From assembly GCA_051294375.1 (NCBI GenBank), contig CM119267.1:1875448-1939447 (forward strand): a stretch of 64,000 nt of DNA, given 5' to 3'. Below, piece by piece: positions 37,170-46,325 of this stretch. Under the pieces are notes generated by a model. It was not told the DNA's origin. It ran no database searches and worked only from the letters and a program-made list of their open reading frames with translations. Numbering within the stretch: position 1 is the first letter of the stretch; the number at the start of each line of letters is the position of its first letter. Origin of the DNA: Paraspadella gotoi. Taxonomy: Eukaryota > Chaetognatha. A program made the translations under genes and the position numbers.

Positions 37170-39590
37170 GAGAAACTAAATAGGAGGAAGGAGAGAAGCT
37201 GTACTCAGAAGGAAAAGTGCAGTTTAGATTTATCTCTCGTTCCAGTTTCTATGCGCCAGAAGACTTTAGTCGGGAACAAAATTGGATGGCAATTATGGCC
37301 GATTTAGACTTAGTTTATTTGCTATTTATGAATAAAGGTTGAATATGCGAAACAAGTAAAAAATATATATGATTTAACGAACAATTGTTTATATTCTGCT
37401 CTCTCTTCGTCTCATGATCTCATCTTCTCTCGGTCGGCTTCGTCTCTCTATCTCTCAAGCTCTGCTCTCTCTACCTCTCTACTCTCTCCTCTTCCTCGTC
37501 TGCTCTATCTGAATATTGATGCACAGTGACAAAAGAGGTGACGCGACCGTCATTGTTATGTAAATCTTAAGATCGAACCGCGATACGTTCGGCTCGAAAC
37601 CGCCGACACGACAATGCGTCGGCAATTGGCAATTGCCATTGTGTCGGCAACGCGTCCGGCGATCGAAAGAGGGCGCGGCCCATCCGGCGAGTGACGCGGG
37701 GTTGACACGAGCGTGACAGGAGCGTGACACGAAGAAACCCGAGTCTGAGTCAAACCTGTCAAAAGTTCCTTTCATCTTTTGCATCAAAAGATTTGAAATT
37801 GAGAAAGATTTTTACAATTTGATTTAAAAAAAAATTTAAAAAAAAAAGATTTTTTTTCTGTCATTTTTTTAAAATATTTTTTTTTTCTTTTCTTTTGTAT
37901 TTTTTAAACTTTTCTTTCTGTCCCTTTTTTTTAATTTCATTTTTTCTTTCTGTTTTTTCTTTCTTTCTTTCTTGCCGATGTCTCTCCAACTTATTAATTT
38001 TTAAGTCATCTTATGTCAATTTCAGTCGTTTTACGTCGCTTTTTTTATGTCACTTGACGTCATCTAACACTAATTTATCTTTTCATATTTTCTTTATTAA
38101 ATATTCTTACCTTTTTCGATATCCTTCGTTCAAAAACATTTGTCTCAAGGTCAGTCGCTGTCCGTGAGTCAGTCGCTCCTTACCCATCGAGCTTGATGTA
38201 TTTCTTCGTCTTTGTGAAGACTCACAGTAGTTTTTACTGTCCAGATTTTTGACTTTTGTCGTCCGACGTCGCGAACCGAGGTGTCCATCTAATGCCTTTT
38301 GTCCCTTCACAGATCCCAGTCCTCTGACGACCACACGCTTCTTGTCCAGTAACATTCTTGTTTTTTCGCGGAGCAGCTCTTTTAGTTTACTTTTAGATCG
38401 GTCGGTCAGGTAAATTCTGCCATCCGGTCTGGTCCACTACGGTAAATTCTCAAATATGGCATATAATCTGCAGTCGGTTGCTCCATTTTGTTAAGAACGA
38501 AAAAACATCAAAATCTAAAGTGACCTGCTTGCGCCCGCCTTCCAGGAAATCTTAAAAACTATATAAGAGATACAAAGGACGAAGAAGGGGATAATAGGTA
38601 CGTGTCAGAGCACCGACAAAAATTCTTAGACATACTTGCCTATCCTGATGAGTCCATCACTCACTTTCCGGTGCATGACTGTCACAAACTTCCTCCGGAA
38701 GACGTACATTTCACTCCTCCTCGTGTTATTCGACGTGTCATCACTGTTATTATTATTAACGCCATTCCGATCATGAACGTCATCTACCCTTGCCGGTTCC
38801 GAGTCATACGTCCATCACTTTCATCGTACTGTCCGATCATGCGGTCATCATTTCTGGTACGATTCAAACGTATGTACGTTCTTACTATGTGAGTCAAGAT
38901 TCAAGAACTCGTTCAACTCATGACGTTTAAGAGATCATAGACGTCAACATCTCAGCCCATGACGTCACCAATCCTTTCTCTCTCAATTTCAACATATGAT
39001 GCAAGATATAAGAATCACCCTAAGCAATGAGAAGTAACAATGGATATATTTGAGAACTGTTATATCTCTTGACTTTCATTAAATCCTTTATCATTATTAG
39101 ACTGAAATGAATTAAACAATTGTGGCTGAAATAAAAGTGGATCATTTGTTTTTTCCTTAATTGCTTGAGATTGAAAATGCTCTCGCGGATATTTGTAGAA
39201 GAAAAAACAAAAGATAAAAGCGAACTTCCATTTATAATATTTTTTTTGGAAGCAACTTTATATTTCACTTGTCTTATTTAGCTATCTCATATTTATTGAC
39301 GAAACTCATTAATCTAATTTTTTTAATGTTTAAACTAAAGATTTATGTAACTAATTTTATTAATTAATTAATTTTGAAAAACGAGAAGTTTATTTTACAA
39401 CAAAGCTAAACATTTTTTTGTTAATGAACGAAATTTAGTTCAGTTTTCCNNNNNNNNNNGAGTCAAATCGTCGAAGATAGCTGTATTAATAAAATACAAA
39501 TTTAATTATTTAATGTATTAATAACGATATAAGATAAAGAACACTGAGCAATGTAAATTTTTTTTATCCACTGACCTTGGATCTCCTTTA
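37170..39590. other. No gene seen; left flank of the Polinton
   Basis: Contains a GC-rich patch at 37,560-37,750 with a small inverted repeat (CCGACACGACAATG at 37,603 against CATTGTGTCGG at 37,637). A stretch rich in GTCA/TGAC follows at 38,000-39,000. No terminal inverted repeat matching the right side of the Polinton was found by eye. A 9-N gap lies at about 39,450-39,458. Confidence 0.45.
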
Positions 39591-39595
39591 GGCGT

Positions 39596-41361
39596 TCAAT
39601 AATTACTTTGTTTGGCCGAGGTGGTGGTACCGGAGGAGCTTTTTTTGGCCTCATCATCGTTGTCTTCTTTGTCTTTAAAAAAAGTAGAGAAAAGAAATAT
39701 TAAGTACTAATATGTTTACGTATTACTAAAAATACCCAAAGCATTAATTTGAAATTTTGGTGATATATGTATTTAATTAAACCGATTAATTTGAACGCGA
39801 TAATAGAACCTAAAACTAAACCTGCTATTAATCTATCTAGTCTAATCATATATTAAACTAATAACTAACTCTGTTTACCTTTTATTGAAGACAATCTATC
39901 AAGTTTTATGTAACAAGTCCTAAGTTGTTTTCCGCTTCTTAATGTTAAGATATTACTCTCTACCATTTCCTCTTTTTCTTCAGTTTCACCATTTTCTTCG
40001 CCACAAATCACGCACTCCATCCTTTCATCCTCTTTTTCCGTCTCTTCCACCGTACTGTCTGGATATTCATCTACTTCATCGCAGATTTGAAATTCATTCT
40101 CAACCGCCTTATCAACGCTGTCCTCATCTTCCATTGTATTCGTTAAATTATTCCTAACTTTTTCTATAACTGAGTGTAATCTGACCTTTTTGTCTTCCAC
40201 TTCGTTTTCAATCCCCACCATCTCATTTTCTTGTTCCTTTTCATCTATGATAATTACTCTACTGTTGCCACTTTCTTTGTTGCCGGTGAATAGTCGTGAG
40301 TAATTTTTCATATTCATTTGTAACGATGGAAAAGCAACATCGTTGTTGTTGTTGTTGGTCGCCGTCTCTTGTTGTTGACGCTCCATTTCTTCTAACTTTT
40401 TTTTTTCATTTTCTTCTCTGGCTTTGATCTGACATGTTAATAGTTTTGTAACCTTTCTCTTTTTCTTAAGTAATTCTTTCTTCTGTTCTTTTACCATCTC
40501 TTCCTCTAATTGTATTCTCTTAAGATAATTACTAAACTCATTTTCATAATTTAATGTTTTCATTTGTTTTTCCGTCATTTGTTCCAAGTTTTGTAACGGA
40601 GTGGTTGAAAGAAGTGTAGTAGCAATGGAAGATGGTGAATGATGTATCGTCATTCCTGCTGTTGTTTGCTGAGTTGTTGGCGTTGAAATAATCGCGCTCG
40701 GTTGTTTATCAATTGCGTTTTCTTTTAGAGGTGTTGCTTGATAGTTGTTATTGTTGATGTTCGGCAAAGGATGTCGAACGATAGATGGAGCTGATTGCAA
40801 GATAGATGGAGGTGATTGCAAGATAGTAGGACGAGGCGAAGTAAAAATGATAGATGGCGCTGCTTTCGTTGAATGAGAGAGAGAGATAGATTGAGCAGAA
40901 GGCTGTTTTAATTTTTGAGAAAAGATGATCTGTTTCGTTTGTAAGGTTGCTATCAAGTTCTCTTGTTGCCTAATCTTTTCATTTTGCTGATTAAGCATCA
41001 TTGACTGCTGATTGATTTGTTGAATTTGTTGGTTTTGTATTTTTTTCAAATGCAAAATTTCCTCCTGTCTCATTTCTTCTCTCTTATTAGTTGTAAGGTA
41101 AATTGCAAAGTTTTTACCAATATCTCTCACGCAAGGCGGATTTGTTGGTATAAAACGCCTAGAATTTCTTAATACCATCTCCGTTCCTCCATATATCCCC
41201 CATTGTAAAGTTGGTTGCACCTCGTTTTTAGGGCTTGCGAATACAGGGGTTAGTATCGCGGTATTAAATTCTAGGGGTGAGGCAATAATCGACCCTGATT
41301 CTTGAACCGTCACCTGATTTCCTTGTGCTTCCTTGTTATCTTGTTGTTGTCTGGAATCCAT
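39596..41361 (-). CDS. Coiled-coil Gln-rich protein divergent from the ATPase gene
   Basis: I do not recognise this protein. The main exon 41,361-39,865 reads 498 residues without interruption. A splice donor inside its tail (after 39,879) could join a small exon 39,672-39,596 and give about 519 residues. The N-terminal third has a compact part with NSRRFIPTNPPCVRDIGKNF, then a Gln-rich coiled coil (residues about 95-160) with repeated Q-Q-N/I-x-x-I patterns. A Pro/Ser/Thr-rich linker, a second Lys/Glu coiled coil (about 280-340) and an acidic tail follow. Its start lies 80 bp from that of the ATPase on the other strand, which makes it part of the Polinton cluster. The sequence is clean. A structural or scaffold role is possible but is only a guess. 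Confidence 0.65.
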
Positions 41362-41441
41362 TCCTAAAAAAAAATATTAACATATTGCGAGTGATCATAT
41401 ATAATAAATGGTTTTCCTTATATCTTATCATTTTAAAAAAA
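41362..41441. promoter_or_regulatory. Divergent promoter between coiled-coil gene and ATPase
   Basis: An 80-bp AT-rich spacer separates two start codons on opposite strands (41,361 on -, 41,442 on +). Such a short spacer must hold both promoters and leaders. TATA-like AT runs (TATATAATAAATG near 41,397) are present, but no motif decides the start sites. Confidence 0.45.
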
Positions 41442-42165
41442 ATGGAATCACTATCGAATAAAAACATTTTTGACGCTAACATAATTACTCCGTTTTGCAT
41501 GTTAGCGGTCGGTTCTTCAAATTCAGGTTCATAGAAACTAGTTAATTATTTATCACTACTTAAAAAACATGTTGTTGTTTTTTTTTACAGGAAAAACTAC
41601 ATTTGTTTCAAATCTCATAAAACACAGCGGGGAGATAGTCGACCAACCATTTGGAAAAATACTAATCTGCCATCAAGCGAACGGAGACAATTATAACAAC
41701 GACAACTTTCCGGCGCCTCTTTCCATCAAGGAGCGCCATCGCTGGAGCAAGTGGAAGATCTTGCCGAAACTCCAAACAGCGTCTTGATCTGCGACGACTT
41801 GGACAACTCGGCCGATCTGAACTACGACCTCTTGCAGCGCATTTTTTGCGTAATCTCGCATCACTCGGTATGACATAAAAATTAATATAAATATCATTAG
41901 ATTGTTGATTAACTTTATTTTTATTGTTTTTTTACTTTAGAGACTAAACTGCATCTTCATACTTCATAATCTTTATTCGAGACAAAATCCAGTTTTGAGG
42001 ACTCTAAATTTAAACGCCTCTTATCTCGTCTTGACCAAGTTCTCCCGCGATCGAAGCGTCTTTCAAGTTTTAGGAAGACAACTGTATCCTGACAAGCCCA
42101 ACCTGCTCGTCGAGTGTTACGTCACAATCAAGAAAACTCGGAACATCAGTTTCCTTATCTATTGA
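41442..42165 (+). CDS. Polinton DNA-packaging ATPase (FtsK/A32-like), two introns, one frameshift
   Basis: An ATPase that drives DNA into the capsid in adintovirus/Polinton-type elements. Exon 1 (41,442-41,526) ends inside the P-loop; joining it to exon 2 (from 41,591, acceptor TTACAG) gives G-S-S-N-S-G-K-T-T, a Walker A motif. Exon 2 ends at 41,867 (donor GTATGA). Walker B is V-L-I-C-D-D-L at about 41,783-41,803, in a frame one base away from the first part of the exon, so a single indel lies near 41,715-41,740. Exon 3 (41,941-42,165) carries I-L-H-N-L-Y and L-N-A-S-Y-L, typical of the sensor region of this family. About 200 residues is near the usual length. The frameshift may be an assembly error, since the neighbours are intact. 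Confidence 0.85.
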
Positions 42166-42264
42166 TCGATTGTCATCCCCATAGCAAGTCGAAACGTTAA
42201 AGATCAGATCGCGGATCTTTCCCTTCGAGGCGCCCTCTGTTATTTACAGAAGCAAGACGTCGTG

Positions 42265-42639
42265 ATGAAGCCACGGAACAATCTGGCCGCCAGAGAGCGT
42301 TTCGCCACCCAGTTTCCGCTTCTAAAAAAAGTTAACAAACTCCCGCGCAAACATCAAAAAGCATTTTGGCGTTCAAAAAAATCGAACGAAGCCTGCGTAT
42401 GTCTCAGCGAAATATGCTTGAACGTTCTCAAGCGTAACATACCGGTAACCGGAAGTCAGTTATCTCGATTACGCCCATATAAGAAGCAGATGCACGCTCT
42501 CTCTCTCAGAAGTTCGCCCATGAAACACCGAAAGCGAATCGTACAAAAAGGAGGCATGTTGTCTACCCTGATTTCCTTACTAGCTCCCTCTATCATCAGC
42601 CTCATCGTCGAAGCGGTCGCCAGAAAGAAAAAGAAATAA
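42265..42639 (+). CDS. Small basic virion-type protein of Polinton/adintovirus elements
   Basis: A 124-residue, very Lys/Arg-rich protein. A central helical part has C-L-S-E-I-C-L-N-V-L. It is followed by a basic segment and a C-terminal hydrophobic helix (GGMLSTLISLLAPSIISLIV, near residues 92-111) that ends in R-K-K-K-K. This layout recurs in small proteins found next to integrase and ATPase genes in invertebrate Polintons, where membrane-active or core virion roles have been proposed. I infer the same here. It starts just after the ATPase and ends 3 bases before the next start codon. Confidence 0.7.
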   Translation: MKPRNNLAARERFATQFPLLKKVNKLPRKHQKAFWRSKKSNEACVCLSEICLNVLKRNIPVTGSQLSRLRPYKKQMHALSLRSSPMKHRKRIVQKGGMLSTLISLLAPSIISLIVEAVARKKKK

Positions 42640-42642
42640 ACG

Positions 42643-43593
42643 ATGTCGTCGAAGCCGTTGAGATACGCGGAGCGCATGTTTCTCGTTTCCGCAAAGGATT
42701 TGAAAAAACTCGGTTACAACGTCCCTCCCACCGTCTCCTCCAATCACATCGTCGATTCCTTCGCCCCTAACCCTTCGCCGATTCCACCCAAGAACGTCAA
42801 CATTCCCGAAGATTGTTACATGGTTGACTTTAACAGCGAGTTTCTCAAGTCTAAGAAGCTCGCGGAGAACTTGGTGGAGAGCGATTGGAGGGGATTGGAA
42901 TCGAGAATATCGCCGCTGATCGAAAACATTAGCAAGGATCGATTGATGCGAAACAGAGACAGAATTAAAAGCGAAATTCTTTCTCTCAATGGAGTAGAGA
43001 TAAAAAAAGATAGAGTTTTCGTGGATGACGTTTCGGTGGGCGACGTCGATGAAATCTCTAATCACTTGTCGTACACAAAGTCCATCTCCCCCGATCAAAT
43101 TCAAAATTATTTGTTTTGGTTGAAAGATCAGAAGCCATCGAAAGAAGATGTCTCTCTCCCCGAGGACGTCAAAGAGATTCCTCAAACTTCGATAAAATTA
43201 GATTCCTCACCCGTCGTTAAAAAATCTGGCGTCATTTCGACGCCGGTTAAAAAGGCGGGAATCTCTCAGACTCCAACCAAGAGAATTAACGCCCTATCTT
43301 CAACGCCGGTCAAGAAANNNNNNNNNNCCGGAACGCCCGTTAAAAGACCGGCGCCGTCTTCACCCGCGGTCACCACTCCGGTTAAGAAGATCTCTACCCC
43401 TACCAGAAGAGAGGAACCGAAAAAGAAGACCGGGAGCCCCTTTAAAAAGAAAGTCACGACAACGACAACGACGTTAAAAAAAGCGCCGACGATCACTTCT
43501 CCGCCCAAAACTAGATCCAGAAAAAAGACGGTAGATACGGAGGATGTCCAACAAAAGAAAAAAGCTCNNNNNNNNNNATACCTCAGTCTCTGA
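42643..43593 (+). CDS. Lys-rich protein with S/T-P-x-K-K motifs
   Basis: A 316-codon frame that I cannot name. Residues 1-170 are a mixed, probably folded region with YAERMFLVSAKDLKKLGYNV near the start. From about residue 190 the protein becomes Lys/Pro/Ser/Thr-rich with at least seven repeats of the type TPVKK, TPVKR, TPTKR, SPVVKK and SPFKKK. Such motifs bind DNA minor grooves in histone H1-like proteins and are also proline-directed kinase sites. A virion DNA-condensing or nuclear protein is a reasonable inference. A 10-N gap (43,318-43,327) does not break the frame. The C-terminus overlaps the integrase start by about 50 bases; the last codons run into a second 10-N gap (43,568-43,577), so its exact end is uncertain. 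Confidence 0.65.
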   Translation: MSSKPLRYAERMFLVSAKDLKKLGYNVPPTVSSNHIVDSFAPNPSPIPPKNVNIPEDCYMVDFNSEFLKSKKLAENLVESDWRGLESRISPLIENISKDRLMRNRDRIKSEILSLNGVEIKKDRVFVDDVSVGDVDEISNHLSYTKSISPDQIQNYLFWLKDQKPSKEDVSLPEDVKEIPQTSIKLDSSPVVKKSGVISTPVKKAGISQTPTKRINALSSTPVKKXXXXGTPVKRPAPSSPAVTTPVKKISTPTRREEPKKKTGSPFKKKVTTTTTTLKKAPTITSPPKTRSRKKTVDTEDVQQKKKAXXXXYLSL

Positions 43594-44713
43594 CAAAGAG
43601 AGAAAGAACAAAACGATAGGCGACATTTACTACGACGCGAAACATCCGGCAGGCTTTTCCACCGTATCCAGAGTATTTCAAGCTGCTCGTCGACGAGACC
43701 CATCCATCGTCAAGTCTGACATACAANNNNNNNNNNGCGCCCAAAGAGTATTTACTAATTATAAACGCCCCCCTAAAAAGCTATTCAGAAAATATTACGT
43801 TTTGAGACGAAATTCTGAATTCAGCATCGATTTAGTCGACGTTCAAGCCTTGAAGACCCGTTCCAACGGGTTTGCCTACTTTTTATCTTGCGTAGATGCC
43901 TTTAGCAAATGGGGATGGTGTCGTCCGTTAAAAACAAAGACCGCTTCCGAAGTCGCTTCCGCTTTCGCTTCCATCATTGAAGACAATGGTTTTCAAGCCC
44001 CTGACTTGATAGTCATGGATCGGGGCAGAGAGTGGAGCGGAAACTTTGCCAGATTGATGGAGGCGCTGGAGATCGAGGTCGTATACCCGCCCAGCGGAAT
44101 GAAGGCTCCGTTGGTCGAATCATTCAACTCGACCATAGAATCTTATCTTTACAGAGTCATGTACGCCATGTCCGACTGGAATTTCGTCAAGTATCTTCAA
44201 CCCTGCGTCAGCGCCTACAACGCTCGTCCTCGAGCGTCGCTTTTTGGAATGTCACCTGCCTCGGCCCATCGAGCCTCGAACGAGAACGAACTGAGAGAGA
44301 AGTATTTGAAAGCCCGTCTCGCCCATCGCGCTAAATACGCCGGCCGTCGCCCAATTTTTAAGGTCGGTCAGTCAGTCAAAAGAGTTTTGAAGCGGGGTCC
44401 ATTTTCGCGAGGATACGCTCAACGTTTTCAGGATCAAATTTTTCGCATCTCTCGCGTACAGCGAACGGTGCCTCCAACGTATAAATTAGAAAACTCGCGA
44501 AAGACGTACTACGATCATCAGCTGGTCGCCGCCAAAGAACCTAATCGCCCTCGAGAAAAACGTTACTTTGTAATTAAAACGCGCAAAACCGACGGTAGAA
44601 AATTAAGGTCTGGAAATCGTTCCGGTCAGTCGACCAGCTACTTGGTCAGATCGAGCGACTCGGATCGCGGGCGTTGGATGAGTCAGGAAGATGTCGATCG
44701 CCTCGTTGACTGA
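43544..44713 (+). CDS. Polinton DDE (retroviral-type) integrase
   Basis: Catalyses insertion of the element's DNA ends into the host chromosome. The 389-codon frame has the catalytic triad in order: D in F-S-I-D-L-V-D-V (about residue 95), D in I-V-M-D-R-G-R-E-W (about 157), and E in P-L-V-E-S-F-N-S-T (about 193), with 35 residues between the last two. Upstream is a likely HTH/zinc-binding N-terminal region, interrupted by 10-N gaps at 43,568-43,577 and 43,727-43,736. Downstream is a beta-rich C-terminal domain with F-K-V-G-Q-S-V-K-R and Y-K-L-E-N, usual in Polinton and F54H12.3-type integrases. The frame is intact, so the enzyme could be functional. Its stop lies 19 bases before the likely start of the penton gene. 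Confidence 0.92.
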   Translation: MSNKRKKLXXXXTSVSDKERKNKTIGDIYYDAKHPAGFSTVSRVFQAARRRDPSIVKSDIQXXXXAQRVFTNYKRPPKKLFRKYYVLRRNSEFSIDLVDVQALKTRSNGFAYFLSCVDAFSKWGWCRPLKTKTASEVASAFASIIEDNGFQAPDLIVMDRGREWSGNFARLMEALEIEVVYPPSGMKAPLVESFNSTIESYLYRVMYAMSDWNFVKYLQPCVSAYNARPRASLFGMSPASAHRASNENELREKYLKARLAHRAKYAGRRPIFKVGQSVKRVLKRGPFSRGYAQRFQDQIFRISRVQRTVPPTYKLENSRKTYYDHQLVAAKEPNRPREKRYFVIKTRKTDGRKLRSGNRSGQSTSYLVRSSDSDRGRWMSQEDVDRLVD

Positions 44714-44732
44714 TTCCGACTTTTACGTCATG

Positions 44733-45716
44733 ATGAGTAGCGACGGAGTCGATGACAGCTTCGTAGAGGGCAACGTCAGCGGAGATTTTCGTCTTCGTTT
44801 ACCGGATCCCATTCAACTGGACGGCGGAGTTTGGGAATGCGCCTTATTAGAATTCAGTTACATTAATCATATCTATAATGTACTCAACCCTGAGGAAAAC
44901 TATATATTAATTTTCGACTGGCTTTACAAAATATCCGACGACCCGCCCATCCCAATTTGGGGAAATTTCACCTGGATTAAAATCCCTAATGGCAACTATC
45001 GAACCGGCGATCAACTCTGTCAAACTTTGAACAAATTATTGACAAAAGCGGTTCCTCGCCTCAACGACGTNNNNNNNNNNAATTCCATCAACAGAAAAAT
45101 ATCGTACAAGATCGCCAACGAGTACGTCACCTTAAAAATTGTCGGCCCCGTTCTCTTTCTCATGGGAGTTAACACGGAACCCGCGAATGAAAAATACTTC
45201 ATAATTGGTAAAACGAAACGGGGTGATAAGTACGATTATCAATACGTCAACACCGACGGAAAGACGGTCAAGGAAATNNNNNNNNNNGACAATCCAAATG
45301 TCGTTTTAGTCAGCGCTAATGACGACAAGGATGGGGAGATGGAGTTGGTGGTGCAAATGGAAATAAGCACGGCCCTGATGGTATATTGCAACTTCCTTCG
45401 ACGTTGGAGAGTCAGCAATTCTTACAGCTCTTTATTGAAGATTGTGCCCCTAGAAAGACCCAAGGAAGAAGAAGCCCCATCTCGCAAACTGTTTCACATC
45501 AAATCGCCCATATATTTGGAAGTGGAAAGGAAGCACTTGGACGTCCTGCACATGTCCATCAAAAATTTCTTTGGTCAAACCATAGTTTTTCAAGTGAGTC
45601 TAGGCATTTTTTTTTCTATAAAAACTCAAAGTTATTAACTTTTTTTTTTATTTCAATCGCAGGAAGGATTGACTTGGGCCTTACTTCATTTCCGTCGAAA
45701 AATACCGAGATATTAA
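44733..45716 (+). CDS. Penton-like minor capsid protein, one intron
   Basis: Member of the widespread Polinton protein that forms capsid vertices (penton base-like jelly-roll). The early region has D-F-R-L-R-L-P-D-P-I-Q-L and W-E-C-A-L-L-E-F-S-Y, typical of its N-terminus. The region near 45,375-45,440 has V-Y-C-N-F-L-R-R-W and later I-V-P-L. Exon 1 ends at 45,593 with GTGAGT. After a 69-base intron (AG at 45,661-45,662) an 18-codon exon gives the closing W-A-L-L-H-F-R-R, so splicing is needed for the proper end. An upstream ATG at 44,691 is in frame but overlaps the integrase; the ATG at 44,733 fits the family better. 10-N gaps lie at 45,071-45,080 and 45,278-45,287, both frame-neutral. Confidence 0.85.
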
Positions 45717-45724
45717 AAAAAAAA

Positions 45725-46286
45725 ATGTCGGACATAAACTTTCTCCATTTACCGTTTCATCGATCCGCTCCCTCTAGAGGCGCCGTCTATCCTCTTCGTC
45801 GTCTGGCGCCTTCTCATCCGTATCAAGCGGTGGGCGGGGGAGTGTCGAACGTTTTCGCTCGTTTAGCTAAATTTATAGTACCGTTCTTTAAAAAGGGAGT
45901 ATCTTTGGTCAAACCGGCTATTAAAGCGGCCGCACCAGCGGTGAAAAAAACTTTGAAACGAACCGGCGACGCCTTAGCCAAGGAAGCCGTTTCTTCTGGC
46001 ATTTCCGCCTTGACCGACTTAACGACCGGACAGTCGCCTAAGAAATCTATAAAGAGAGGAGCGGATCGCGCCAAGGGAGTGGTCAAGGATAATCCTAACC
46101 GCACCAAGCGTTCGACTGTCAGAAGGCCTTGTGACGGCGCACTCCACGCCTGCTTTGGAACAAGAGAGCCCGTCAATAATAAAAAAAAAAAAAATAAAAA
46201 AACAATACTTAATTAACCAAGGCAAGACGCTCTCTCAACAAGGGAAAAACGGCAAAGGATCAAGAAAAAAACGTAAAAAGATTTAA
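45725..46286 (+). CDS. pVI-like / membrane-active virion protein, C-terminal frameshift
   Basis: Starts 8 bases after the penton stop. Residues about 38-55 (GGGVSNVFARLAKFIVPFFK) form a glycine-led amphipathic helix, followed by K-K-G-V-S-L-V-K-P and a K/A-rich repeat. This matches the small capsid-associated protein common in Polintons, compared by others to adenovirus pVI. In the first frame the protein ends at 46,216 (163 residues) with a non-family tail. In the next frame the reading continues to a stop at 46,284-46,286 with G-K-N-G-K-G-S-R-K-K-R, a typical basic C-terminus. One base is therefore probably wrong between about 46,100 and 46,140. From here on the sequence becomes noisy. Confidence 0.75.
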
Positions 46287-46325
46287 CTCCTCGCTTCAAA
46301 AATATCCTTTATTAATAAAAAAAAG

